Shown: positions 8,394-16,492 of the stretch, in pieces
Position numbering within the stretch: position 1 is the first letter of the stretch
Layout of the letters: the number at the start of each line of letters is the position of its first letter
Assembly (NCBI GenBank): GCA_903871935.1
Contig: CAIQIQ010000003.1
Coordinates: 19,320-83,319, forward strand
DNA: 64,000 bases
Source of the DNA: an uncultured Phycisphaerales bacterium
Lineage (GTDB): Bacteria; Planctomycetota; Phycisphaerae; Tepidisphaerales; Tepidisphaeraceae
Reading direction: 5' to 3'
Notes under the pieces: generated by a model
The model's input: the letters and a program-made list of their open reading frames with translations, nothing else
Databases searched by the model: none
What the model was told of the DNA's origin: nothing
Translations under genes and position numbers: made by a program

Positions 8394-8885
8394 TCAGGTT
8401 GCTGGCTTTCTCCTCGCCACGTCCCGTTCCAGTGCCGCACGAATCAACTGAAGCGAGACGCGAAAGCTCGTGTTCTGTAGTTTCCTCAACGCCTCTGGCA
8501 GTTGCAGAAGATCCATCCTCGCGGCCTGCTCCAGGACGGTGAGAGTGCCAAGGACGCGTAGCCCTTGTGCCGCAGCAAACTTCGTCCCGTCACGCTCGTC
8601 CATCAGCAGCCAATCGGCATTCAGTTCCTTGGCCAGTGCCATGGCACTGGCTTCACCAGGCCCGAGTCTGGCCGGGCACTCCAGGGCCTCTCGTGCCTTG
8701 ACCACTCTCATCCAGGCAGGTGGTTGCTGTGCCCACCGCCGCACCACTTCCGGGGTTCGCAGATGGCATAATTCGGCGATGACTTCGGGCGGAGCATAGA
8801 CTTCGCCGAACAGTCTGGGCAGTACTTCGGACTCGCCGATGAGTAGCAGATAGTTGATCGGAGACGTATCGGAGACGACGATCAC
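8394..8885 (-). CDS. DUF3368-type PIN-domain toxin
   Basis: 163 residues from GTG 8885, which overlaps the antitoxin stop as GTGA and has GGGAG eight bases upstream. The N-terminus IVVSDTSPINYLLLIG carries the first PIN-domain aspartate. The middle segment LGPGEASAMALAKELNADWLLMDERDG carries the conserved acidic residues, and GLRVLGTLTVLEQA follows as in DUF3368 proteins. PIN-fold proteins are metal-dependent ribonucleases. The partner directly upstream is a UPF0175 protein, the usual antitoxin for this family. The RNA target is unknown. Confidence 0.82.
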   Translation of the reverse strand: MIVVSDTSPINYLLLIGESEVLPRLFGEVYAPPEVIAELCHLRTPEVVRRWAQQPPAWMRVVKAREALECPARLGPGEASAMALAKELNADWLLMDERDGTKFAAAQGLRVLGTLTVLEQAARMDLLQLPEALRKLQNTSFRVSLQLIRAALERDVARRKPAT

Positions 8886-9145
8886 CGAGCCAACTCCCGC
8901 CACAATTGGTCGGCTTGGCGCTCGAATTGCTCGATCGTCATCAGGTCCTCAGTAACGTTGTGCGTCTTGAGCACCACGTCCGTCTCGATGCGAGAAAGCC
9001 CCAACGCTTGCGCAAGTTCGTGATGGGTGAGCTTTTCCTGCCGATAGAGTTCGACCAAAGCCGCCTCCTTGGCCACCTGATCGAGGTCGCCAAGCTGCCG
9101 CAGCTTCCGTTCGATGTTGTTGGGCAGTTCAAATGTCACAAGCAT
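8882..9145 (-). CDS. UPF0175-family antitoxin
   Basis: 87 residues. A short N-terminal beta segment (MLVTFELPNNIERKL) precedes a helix-turn-helix-like core (AALVELYRQEKLTHHELAQA, then LGLSRIETDVVLKTHNV), the hallmark of UPF0175. It precedes and overlaps the DUF3368 PIN toxin by four bases, indicating translational coupling. It probably neutralises the toxin and represses the operon. Confidence 0.82.
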   Translation of the reverse strand: MLVTFELPNNIERKLRQLGDLDQVAKEAALVELYRQEKLTHHELAQALGLSRIETDVVLKTHNVTEDLMTIEQFERQADQLWRELAR

Positions 9146-9221
9146 ACGTCATTCCTTGCCGGACTATTCTAGCAGGTCTGGGGCTCCAAGCCACCTTCTC
9201 TACAACTGCGGCACACTGATC

Positions 9222-9252
9222 TTGATTGACTCGTCCGGTGGCTGGCTATAGT
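9222..9252 (+). promoter_or_regulatory. Possible sigma-70-like promoter of the aldo/keto reductase gene
   Basis: TATAGT at 9247-9252 is a good -10 hexamer, but its possible -35 partners are spaced suboptimally: TTGACT at 9226 (15-bp spacer) or TTGATT at 9222 (19-bp spacer). The gene start is at 9274 after CAGGAGG. Weak, position-based prediction. Confidence 0.35.
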
Positions 9253-9273
9253 TTCTTCCCCAGGAGGCAACGC

Positions 9274-10245
9274 ATGCAGTATCGCAAGATGGGCAAGTGG
9301 GGTGTGAAGCTCAGCGTGGTCGGGCTGGGCAGCTATCTTACCATCGGATTCAAGCTTGACCTGGAGGCTTCTCGCGCTACGGTCCGCGCTGCGCGCGATG
9401 CAGGGATCAACTTCTTCGACACCGCCAATGCGTACAACATTGGCGAGGGTGAGAAGATGCTGGGGCAGTGCCTGGGGGAGTTCCCGCGATCCGATGTGTT
9501 TGTCCTGACCAAGGTCTGGGCGCCGATGGGTAAGGGGCCTAACGACAAGGGTTTGTCCAAGAAGCACATCTTTGAGCAGTGCCATGCGAGCCTGAAGCGG
9601 CTGGGCATGGACTATGTGGATCTGTACATGTGCCACCGGCCGGACCCCGATACCCCGCTGGAGGAGACGGTGCGGGCGATGGAAGACCTGGCTCGCATGG
9701 GCAAGATCCTCTACTGGGGGGTGAGCGAATGGCCGGCCGAGATGATGGTCAAGGCTAATGCGGTGGCGCGGGAGATCGGGGCGCGCGGGATTGGCGTGAA
9801 TGAGCCGCGATATAGTCTGCTCTATCGCCATCCCGAAACATCCGTCTTCCCGGCCACGATTCAGGAAGGCATCGGCAATGTCATCTTCTCGGGGTTGGCG
9901 CATGGGATGCTTACGGGCAAATACAGGCCCGGGGAAGCTGTCCCGGCCCAGACGCGGATGGCGGGCGATGATACGAACATGGTGCTCAAGGCCATGTACT
10001 GGAACGAGGAGAATAAGAAGAAGGTCCAGGAGGTGGTGAAGCTGGCGGAGGAGATGGGCACGAGTTGTGCGACGTTGTCGCTGGCGTGGTGCCTGCGACA
10101 CCCGGCGGTGACCAGCACAATTATCGGAGCCACGAAAGTGGAGCAGGTGCAGGAGAACGCCAAGGCGGCCGAGTTGAAGATCCCTGATGATGTGGCGAAG
10201 AAACTCGAGGAACTGTTCCCGCTGCCTAAGAGCGGGGCGGTGTAG
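9274..10245 (+). CDS. Aldo/keto reductase (potassium-channel beta-subunit/YghZ-like)
   Basis: 323 residues from ATG 9274 with CAGGAGG seven bases upstream. A complete (beta/alpha)8 NADPH-dependent reductase with tetrad D49, Y54, K80 and H121 (FDTANAY, LTKVW, CHRPD). The C-terminal coenzyme segment STIIGATKVEQVQENAKA is typical of the AKR6/AKR14-like branch, which reduces small aldehydes such as glyoxal and glyceraldehyde. The actual substrate cannot be told from sequence. An APH-fold gene follows 82 bases downstream on the same strand, so they may share a transcript. Confidence 0.88.
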   Translation: MQYRKMGKWGVKLSVVGLGSYLTIGFKLDLEASRATVRAARDAGINFFDTANAYNIGEGEKMLGQCLGEFPRSDVFVLTKVWAPMGKGPNDKGLSKKHIFEQCHASLKRLGMDYVDLYMCHRPDPDTPLEETVRAMEDLARMGKILYWGVSEWPAEMMVKANAVAREIGARGIGVNEPRYSLLYRHPETSVFPATIQEGIGNVIFSGLAHGMLTGKYRPGEAVPAQTRMAGDDTNMVLKAMYWNEENKKKVQEVVKLAEEMGTSCATLSLAWCLRHPAVTSTIIGATKVEQVQENAKAAELKIPDDVAKKLEELFPLPKSGAV

Positions 10246-10327
10246 GAAGGTCAACCACGGAGGCGCGGAGACACCGAGCAAGCTGGACCCCCGGCCTCAT
10301 TTCGCGTCTTGTCCGCTCAGGATCAAT

Positions 10328-11251
10328 GTGACGAAAGATCAGATCATCCAGAAGTTGCATGAATACGGTGTCATCTCGTGCCATGTTGCCAACAGTGATG
10401 GACTGGTGCCTCTGCGTGGTGGTCGCGTGGCAGAGCATGTCTACCGTTTCGACACGCCGGGCGGCTGCCCGCTGGCCGTTAAGGTCGTTCGCCCCAATGA
10501 AGCATTGATCCTTCGGGTCCTGGCGCATCTGCGATCGCGACTTGTTCCGAGCATCTGTTGTCCGGAATTGATTGGTGAGGGTTTGCTCATATGGCATTAC
10601 CTCGATCCCGCCGCAGTTGGTCCGCTGCATCCCGATCTGGCAAAGGCGTATGCCCAGTTTCACAATGCCACGGACGATGGGAAGGTGTTCGCGGAACTGG
10701 GCCTGCCAGCGAAACTGGAAAAGTCGGGTCAGGAGTTCTACATCGACACGTTGCATCGGTGTTTCGGTGCGGCCATGGTCAACCTGGCAAAGCTGCAGGG
10801 ATATGCGTGGCCGGTGCTGGATACGGTTCGTCAGACAATGGCGAAGGTTGGGGAACGTGAGGATGAGCTTGCCGAGCGGTTTGGCAACACCCCATTTGCG
10901 TGGATCCACAATGACTTTCGCGAAGAGAACCTCGTCGGCAACCCGCCGAAACTGATCGACTGGGGCTCTTCGTATGGATATGGGCCGTACCTTTGCGACA
11001 TCGCACCGTATCTGGTAGAGAGCGATGAGGCGATGCGGGCATTCGCGGGTGAATCGGCGATCTATCAATCGCGCTCGCAGAACGAGCGGCAGGGCGATCT
11101 CCTGGCGTGTACGGCCGCTGCGCTCACGGGGTATCTGCACTGGCACCTCGGCGACATGCTTAAGGATGGCGACATGGAGCGTGTCCGCTCCGCACTGGAC
11201 CGGCGCCGCAAGCAGTACCAGTGGTTGCACACCATGCTGGCCACCGGCTAA
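10328..11251 (+). CDS. APH/choline-kinase-fold phosphotransferase family protein
   Basis: 307 residues from GTG 10328; no nearby ATG in frame fits the alignment, so the start is moderately uncertain. The catalytic loop HNDFREENL (H194, D196, N201) and the metal-binding IDWG a few residues later define the aminoglycoside-phosphotransferase/choline-kinase fold. The N-terminal lobe (VYRFDTPGGCPLAVKVVRP) carries the ATP-site lysine. Family members phosphorylate small hydroxylated metabolites or act as sugar or homoserine kinases; the substrate here is unknown. It lies between a reductase and an oxygenase on the same strand. Confidence 0.75.
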   Translation: MTKDQIIQKLHEYGVISCHVANSDGLVPLRGGRVAEHVYRFDTPGGCPLAVKVVRPNEALILRVLAHLRSRLVPSICCPELIGEGLLIWHYLDPAAVGPLHPDLAKAYAQFHNATDDGKVFAELGLPAKLEKSGQEFYIDTLHRCFGAAMVNLAKLQGYAWPVLDTVRQTMAKVGEREDELAERFGNTPFAWIHNDFREENLVGNPPKLIDWGSSYGYGPYLCDIAPYLVESDEAMRAFAGESAIYQSRSQNERQGDLLACTAAALTGYLHWHLGDMLKDGDMERVRSALDRRRKQYQWLHTMLATG

Positions 11252-11448
11252 CGTGAGCTCTTACGAGCGCCTCCGCCGCTCGGCAGTCACCAGCGCAATC
11301 ATCGGCGCCACCGTTCTCTCTACATCTTTCAAGGCTCGGAGGAGACATTGTCGGCCTTTTGGTGAGGCGCCGTGCGCTGTGACTTCCCTCCGCCAGTGGA
11401 CTGGCGGCGTGCGGGGTGCCAATACTTATCTAACTGAAGGAATTGAAC

Positions 11449-12255
11449 ATGCTTGGCACCGAGCAGGTAGAACGGTTTTGGCGCGACGGGTTTCTCAAGG
11501 GTGGGCAGGTCCTTACGCCCCAGGAAGTGGGGGAACTGCAGGAGGAGATGGAGCGGGTGATCCGCGATGTCGGGAAGAAGGATGTGCCGCAGCCGGTGCG
11601 CTGCGTGAATCTCAATCAGCGCGAGCCGGCAGCGCCAGTGTGGCAGATCGTCAATATCTGGCAGGCCAGTGAGCCGTTCAAGCGGCTGGTGTTTAATCCC
11701 GTCGTGGCGGGCGAGGTAGCGCAGCTGTTGGATGCGCGGGAGTTGCGGCTGTGGCACGATCAGATCCAATACAAACCCTCAACGGCGGGAGGGGTGAACA
11801 TGTGGCACCAGGATTGGCCCTACTGGCCGATCCTTTCAGAGCCTGCGCAGGTGACGGCGTGGATTGCGCTGGATGATGTCGATGAGGAGAATGGGTGTAT
11901 GAGCATGGTGCGCGGATCGCATCGATGGGGGAATACCATCGAGTTTCTCCATTCGCTGGGGCAGGATTTTGGCGCGATGCCGGCACAGTGGAACGGGCAT
12001 GCGGTCGAAGTGGTCACCTGTCCGGTGCGCGCGGGGCAGGTGCACTTTCATCATGGGCTGACGTGGCATGGGTCTGGCCGCAATCGCAGCATCCGCAAAC
12101 GCCGGGCGATCGCACTGCACTTCATGAGCGAGAGGACGCGGTACAACGCCAGCGGGAATCACATCATGAAGCCGTTTGTGAGGGTGGGGGATGGTGAGGT
12201 GATGAGTGGCGAGGTGTTTCCGCTGGTATGGTCGGCGGCTGGGGTGAGGGTGTGA
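11449..12255 (+). CDS. Phytanoyl-CoA dioxygenase (PhyH)-family oxygenase
   Basis: 268 residues from ATG 11449, preceded by GAAGGA. The Fe(II)/2-oxoglutarate facial triad is visible: H120 and D122 in MWHQDWPYWP, and H207 in GLTWHGSG, with an arginine nearby (RRAIALHF) for 2-oxoglutarate. GCMSMVRGSHRWG is the usual PhyH core. These enzymes hydroxylate diverse small molecules, and planctomycetes carry many of them. The reaction is O2-dependent; the substrate is unknown. Confidence 0.85.
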   Translation: MLGTEQVERFWRDGFLKGGQVLTPQEVGELQEEMERVIRDVGKKDVPQPVRCVNLNQREPAAPVWQIVNIWQASEPFKRLVFNPVVAGEVAQLLDARELRLWHDQIQYKPSTAGGVNMWHQDWPYWPILSEPAQVTAWIALDDVDEENGCMSMVRGSHRWGNTIEFLHSLGQDFGAMPAQWNGHAVEVVTCPVRAGQVHFHHGLTWHGSGRNRSIRKRRAIALHFMSERTRYNASGNHIMKPFVRVGDGEVMSGEVFPLVWSAAGVRV

Positions 12256-12307
12256 GAGAGGAGGGATGCATTGGTGGCTTCGCCTGCTCTCCATCGCTGC
12301 ACCCGTC

Positions 12308-12850
12308 TCAAAGAAGCCCGTACCCCATTTCCTCGATCACGGTGAGCCACCAACCACTGGGATCGCTGATCGCCCGCGCATCTGATTCCGCTATCATATC
12401 ACGTAGCCGACCAGCATAGTCTGCCGTGTCGAGCTGGTGTCGGAGGGAAGCGACTCTGCAATAATGCGCCAATGAGACACCCATGGCGTGGACACTGCTG
12501 TTAACGAACATCGGTGCATATGTGCCTTGCAGATCTATCCAGAACACCTGACCAGACCGATGAACATCCAAGACAAACATAAGTCCGTAGTTCTCGGCAA
12601 TACAGCGTGCATCCCCTGCCCATGCCACCTTCTGCAGGACGCCAGCCGAACCCGGGATAGTACGGGCCTCCTGGAGTTCCCTGCAGGGGCCGAAATCAAA
12701 ACCGAACATAGGTTTTGCCGGAAACCCTACTTCCACCAGATAGTTCACCGATAGGACATCGATTGGCAAAGAGGTGGCCACATTCCGGTCTGAGACGATT
12801 CGGCCTATGTCCTTGAATGCATCAATCACATACTGAAATTCCGTGCGCAT
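12308..12850 (-). CDS. SUKH-superfamily (SUKH-4-like) protein, orphan
   Basis: 180 residues from ATG 12850 with GAGG upstream. The arrangement LPIDVLSVNYLVEVGFP, then FGFDFG, then ENYGLMFVLDVHRSGQVFWI and VNSSVHAMGVSLAHY resembles SUKH-4 proteins, many of which are immunity proteins against polymorphic nuclease toxins. No toxin, Rhs or secretion gene is nearby, so it is an orphan here. Assignment rests on pattern resemblance only; it may be another alpha/beta protein. Confidence 0.5.
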   Translation of the reverse strand: MRTEFQYVIDAFKDIGRIVSDRNVATSLPIDVLSVNYLVEVGFPAKPMFGFDFGPCRELQEARTIPGSAGVLQKVAWAGDARCIAENYGLMFVLDVHRSGQVFWIDLQGTYAPMFVNSSVHAMGVSLAHYCRVASLRHQLDTADYAGRLRDMIAESDARAISDPSGWWLTVIEEMGYGLL

Positions 12851-13023
12851 GTTACCTCAGTAGTCTAGGGCAGCCGTCGGAAGCGGGAAAGAGATCTCTA
12901 TGCGTAGAGGTGCGCGGGATGCGTGACATGTCACTATCACATCCGGGAATCCATGTGGAGAAATGTCCTTGACCCATCCAATTCCGCCAGTCGAGCGATT
13001 CGACCTTCCCTGCGTCAAGCCCT

Positions 13024-13067
13024 GCACCCGGAGACGGGTGCGGGCACCACAGTCGGAGACGACTGTG
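13024..13067 (-). other. Tandem hairpins with GAGA loops
   Basis: Two adjacent perfect stems each close on the GNRA-type loop GAGA: GCACCCG/CGGGTGC (13024-13041) and CACAGTCG/CGACTGTG (13048-13067). They begin 20 bases beyond the stop of the ceramidase-like gene, on its 3' side. No T-run follows on either strand. They may stabilise the mRNA end or be part of a small structured RNA. Confidence 0.5.
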
Positions 13068-13086
13068 CCACGTTGAGGCACCCAGT

Positions 13087-14373
13087 TTAGCCGGGCAGGC
13101 CGCCGACGGCGGGCGTGGTCAGTGCCGGGAACTTTAGGGGCTGTTGGCGCACCAGGTCGCGGGCGGTATCGATGATTTTGCCGACGACGGCCTCACCGGT
13201 TCCTCGCGCGAAGGGGGTGGTGTTGGGCTCGTAGCCGCCCAAATAAAACTGGTTGTAGGTGGGGAAATAGCCCAGGCAGTCGGTAGAGGTGAATAGGGTG
13301 TAGCTCTTGAGGAAGGGGCTGGACCACTTGAGCATGGCGCCCAGTTCGGCCATTGGCTCGCCGGGCCAGCCGGCCAGCAGTACGGGCCCGATGCCCAGCA
13401 GGCTGATGTCCACGGTCATCTGTTTTTCGGCGGGCAGTTTCTGCTTTCGCGCTTCGGCTTCGGGCAGCATTTCTATCGTGGCGGCATCTTTCATCGGAAG
13501 CGCCATTTCGGGGTAGGCAAGACGCAGTTGGTTGTCGAAATCGGCCGCGATCGAGTCGTAGGTGCGGCAGATTGCCTGTCGGGCCAGGGTGGTTCCCATT
13601 GACTCAGCACTGGCGAAACCGGATTCGGGCATCAGGGGATGATTGTCGCCGGCAGCGCCCGTTGTCGCCAGGCAGGTGCAGCCTTCGAAGGTCTCCTCGA
13701 CGCGACGGCGAAGAACGCCCTGAAAATCGGCCGACACCAGGTTGGAGGAATTGCCGACGTTCAGCGGGTGGGAGGTGTAGTTGGTGATCAGGGCCTTGTA
13801 GCGGTTGCGGGTGCCCTTCTTGCGGAAGGCGATGATGCCCAGCTCGCGATCGACGAATTCGCGGCTCTGGCCCAGGAGCTGTTTGTTGTCGGGGATGTAC
13901 AGGAAGCGGCGGTCGGGGAAGTTGTAGCGCCGGTTCATGTTCTCTTCGACGTAAGTGTAGTTGTAGCGAAGTTCGCACTCTTCGACGTTGGACTTGGCCT
14001 GCTGTGCGGCCTCGATGGACCACTGCAGCAGTCGTTCCATGTAGTCTGCGCGGCATTGGCCTGGTATGTCAGCACCAAACCGTTCTTCCAATGGATACGG
14101 CGCGGAATGTACGTGCGTACAGTGGAGGTAGATTCCGGCCACGCCTGTGGCCTGCGTGATGGCTTTGCGGAAACGCAACTGGGTCGGCCGGAGGAGGCCG
14201 ATCAGGTCATAGCTCAAGAGAATTGCTTCGCGCGAGCCATCGTTGAGATAGAGCGCGGTCACGGAGATGTCGTCATGGACGCCCGTGTTGGCGTAATCCG
14301 GCCCGTAGCCGCAGAGATGATGTCCAACCTCGGGATTGATGACGCGACGACCCGTTCCAACCAGCATTGACAT
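13087..14373 (-). CDS. Neutral/alkaline non-lysosomal ceramidase-like protein (N-terminal-domain type)
   Basis: 428 residues; ATG 14373 has GAGG five bases upstream. The start (GTGRRVINPEVGHHLCGYGP) and the motif YLHCTHVHSAPYPLEERFG are those of the neutral ceramidase fold, which binds zinc through histidines. Later histidines lie in NYTSHPLNVG, and TTGAAGDNHPLMP also matches the fold. True ceramidases have a second C-terminal domain and about 700 residues; this is the short bacterial type found in glycan gene clusters, whose substrate is unproven. No signal peptide is seen, so it is probably cytoplasmic. It follows the ADP-ribosylglycohydrolase-like gene by 31 bases and is likely co-transcribed. 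Confidence 0.72.
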   Translation of the reverse strand: MSMLVGTGRRVINPEVGHHLCGYGPDYANTGVHDDISVTALYLNDGSREAILLSYDLIGLLRPTQLRFRKAITQATGVAGIYLHCTHVHSAPYPLEERFGADIPGQCRADYMERLLQWSIEAAQQAKSNVEECELRYNYTYVEENMNRRYNFPDRRFLYIPDNKQLLGQSREFVDRELGIIAFRKKGTRNRYKALITNYTSHPLNVGNSSNLVSADFQGVLRRRVEETFEGCTCLATTGAAGDNHPLMPESGFASAESMGTTLARQAICRTYDSIAADFDNQLRLAYPEMALPMKDAATIEMLPEAEARKQKLPAEKQMTVDISLLGIGPVLLAGWPGEPMAELGAMLKWSSPFLKSYTLFTSTDCLGYFPTYNQFYLGGYEPNTTPFARGTGEAVVGKIIDTARDLVRQQPLKFPALTTPAVGGLPG

Positions 14374-14404
14374 GTTTGCCTCGCGAGCCAGAGAGAAAGC
14401 ACCA

Positions 14405-15715
14405 TCAGTTCGCCATTGCGTAGATCTTCTTCGCTTGGGCGGCGAAGCGTTTGGCCAGATCGTCGATTCTAAAATCCTTCTTGCCGTTCAGGTAGGTGTG
14501 GACGGTGTTGTTAAAGGGCCTGTACCAGTGCTTGGGGATGCCTTTGAGGCCGACGCAGGCGCCGACGAGGGAGCCGGCGGTGGCGGCGGTGCAGTCGTTG
14601 TCCATGCCCATGGCGACTACTTCGGAGATGACCTTAGTAAAATCGGTTCCGCCGATAGCGATGCCCCAGATGGTCAGGCAGGCGTTGTTGATGGTATGGA
14701 CACCGTGCATGCCGGCGAACTGCTTGTCCATGGCCGCTCGTGCCTGCTTGTAGTTCTTGATCCTGGGGCTGATCTTGAGCGCCCAGCGCACGGCTTTGGC
14801 CAGGGCGCAGTTGCTGGGGATCTCGGTCAGGCCGATCTCGATCGCCTTGATCGGGTCATTGACGGCAAAGCCGGCGGCGATGGCGGCGGAGAAAAACATC
14901 TCGCCGTAGATGCCCTGGCGACGATGGCTGATATAGGCATCGCGATAAGCCATGTCGGCGGCGAATTCGGGCAATGCCGGCGCCATATAGCCCCACGGAT
15001 CCGAGCGGATATCAGCGCCGATCCATTCGCAGAAGGGATTGTCCTGCTCGCCGACCTTGCCGGCCGCGATGCCTTTTTTCAGGTTCTTGAGCGCCACATC
15101 CTCGGCCGTGCAGGCGTAAGGGAGATATTTCAGCCAGCTCTTGCCATTGTCTGCAACGCTGAACTTCGGACCGTGATCTTCAACCGTTAAGAGACCCAGG
15201 ATGGTATAGGTCACATCATCATCGACGGGCACGCCGTTCATCTTGCTGCGCGTGTACTCATCACAGCGGCTGACGCTGTAACGTTTGTGGTGGCGGTTGG
15301 GGATTTCGGTCCAGTAGTCCGTAGGTGGGAAGGGCGTGCCCAGTTCTTTCGCCCAATCCTCCATGGCCTGGACACTCCAGAATTCCACCGGCGCCCCCAG
15401 TGTGCATCCGGCGAACCGGCCGAGCATTGCGCCTTGGAGGCGATCGGCATATTTGGCCGGGTCGAAGCTGTCCCACAGTTTGCGCGGGCCCTTGGGTCGC
15501 AGCGCCTTGATGGCCTTGAGGTCATTGGGCTCCAGAGCGACGAGCTTCTTGTCGGCCGGCAGCTTCCGCAGTTCCTTTACCGCCGATGCCATTGCTTTCT
15601 CGGCGCGGGCAAGGATGGGGTCGATGCGCTTGGCGCCATACTCGTGCGCCAGTTGGGTGTAGACGCCGACATCATAGGTGTACTTGCCGAAGTTCGGGAT
15701 CTTTGGGTATGCCAT
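14405..15715 (-). CDS. ADP-ribosylglycohydrolase (DraG/ARH)-family protein
   Basis: 436 residues from ATG 15715 (AGGAG ten bases upstream; a TTG six bases earlier is possible). The ARH signature is clear: GAMLGRFAGCTLGAPVEFW near residue 95, the di-magnesium aspartates in VDDDVTYTILGLL, and the C-terminal MGMDNDCTAATAGSLVGA. Characterised relatives cleave ADP-ribose from proteins or related N-glycosidic bonds. In planctomycete sugar clusters this fold may have metabolic substrates (inference). The first 90 residues are a family-specific extension. First gene of an operon with the ceramidase-like protein. Confidence 0.85.
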   Translation of the reverse strand: MAYPKIPNFGKYTYDVGVYTQLAHEYGAKRIDPILARAEKAMASAVKELRKLPADKKLVALEPNDLKAIKALRPKGPRKLWDSFDPAKYADRLQGAMLGRFAGCTLGAPVEFWSVQAMEDWAKELGTPFPPTDYWTEIPNRHHKRYSVSRCDEYTRSKMNGVPVDDDVTYTILGLLTVEDHGPKFSVADNGKSWLKYLPYACTAEDVALKNLKKGIAAGKVGEQDNPFCEWIGADIRSDPWGYMAPALPEFAADMAYRDAYISHRRQGIYGEMFFSAAIAAGFAVNDPIKAIEIGLTEIPSNCALAKAVRWALKISPRIKNYKQARAAMDKQFAGMHGVHTINNACLTIWGIAIGGTDFTKVISEVVAMGMDNDCTAATAGSLVGACVGLKGIPKHWYRPFNNTVHTYLNGKKDFRIDDLAKRFAAQAKKIYAMAN

Positions 15716-15883
15716 GGTCAATCAACTCCTGTGCTCAGTTTGAGGGATTCTGCACAGTATCGTGAGCCTGCGCGATTACTCAAGGCGCTGATTGCGATCT
15801 CCTATAAGCTTAGTCTGCAAATGTAATGGCGACTTTTCTGAAACAACGGTCAAGTGTCTTCGGCATATTTGGCGAGGAGAGCA

Positions 15884-16492
15884 ATGGCCGCAGAGCATGA
15901 ACGAGGCGAGTCGTACGAAGTGGCGGCCGGGCCGGGTCAGCCCCGGCCGGCGGCGAAGCCGGAGTCGCAGAAGGCCGTGCCGCCTCCAATACTCGCCTAC
16001 CAGGGCAAAGGGCAGGAGAAGACCTTTGTCCCTGAAGCACTGATCAACCGTCAGGCGCCCATGGCGCTCCTGGCAGGGGGGCTGGTCGTGCATTTCACTG
16101 CGGCAGCCTGGCAAGCATCGCCCGGCGGGTGGGCGCGATCTTTTGGTGCGGTCGGCATTGAACTCATGGCAAGCACCGGTCTGATGCTGGCTTGCGTGTT
16201 TGTGGCTGCCCGAGTGCGCGGCTTCAAACTCGGAGCGTTGCCTAATGCGATCCTGAAACTGATGGCAATCTCGGTAGCGCCGGCTGCGGCGATGATGCTC
16301 CTGTCGTGGCCTTTGAGCATTGTTCCGTTGGGGTTCCTCGTCAATTGGGGCATCGGGTTCTGCCTCTATTTCGCCCTGCTGGGCGTATTCTTTGATCTCG
16401 ATCAGGAGGATACCTGGCTGTGCGTTCTGCTCATCTTCGTCACGAACCTGTGCGTGAATCTGGCGTTGCGATATGGCGTGTCGACTCAGTGA
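15884..16492 (+). CDS. Four-helix integral membrane protein, unknown function
   Basis: 202 residues from ATG 15884 after GAGGAGA. Residues 1-55 are polar and proline-rich. Four hydrophobic segments follow, with roughly these cores: APMALLAGGLVVHFTAAAW, LMASTGLMLACVFVAA, ILKLMAISVAPAAAMMLL and FLVNWGIGFCLYFALLGVFF. A last segment, CVLLIFVTNLCVNLAL, may be a fifth. This looks like the Yip1 or DUF-type inner-membrane families of planctomycetes, but no named family is recognised. Its stop abuts the stop of the convergent glycoside hydrolase gene. Confidence 0.65.
   Translation: MAAEHERGESYEVAAGPGQPRPAAKPESQKAVPPPILAYQGKGQEKTFVPEALINRQAPMALLAGGLVVHFTAAAWQASPGGWARSFGAVGIELMASTGLMLACVFVAARVRGFKLGALPNAILKLMAISVAPAAAMMLLSWPLSIVPLGFLVNWGIGFCLYFALLGVFFDLDQEDTWLCVLLIFVTNLCVNLALRYGVSTQ

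Noticed and set aside
8394..8903. Earlier GTG start (8903) for the PIN toxin
   Set aside because: The GTG at 8885 gives a GTGA overlap with the antitoxin stop and has GGGAG at good spacing.
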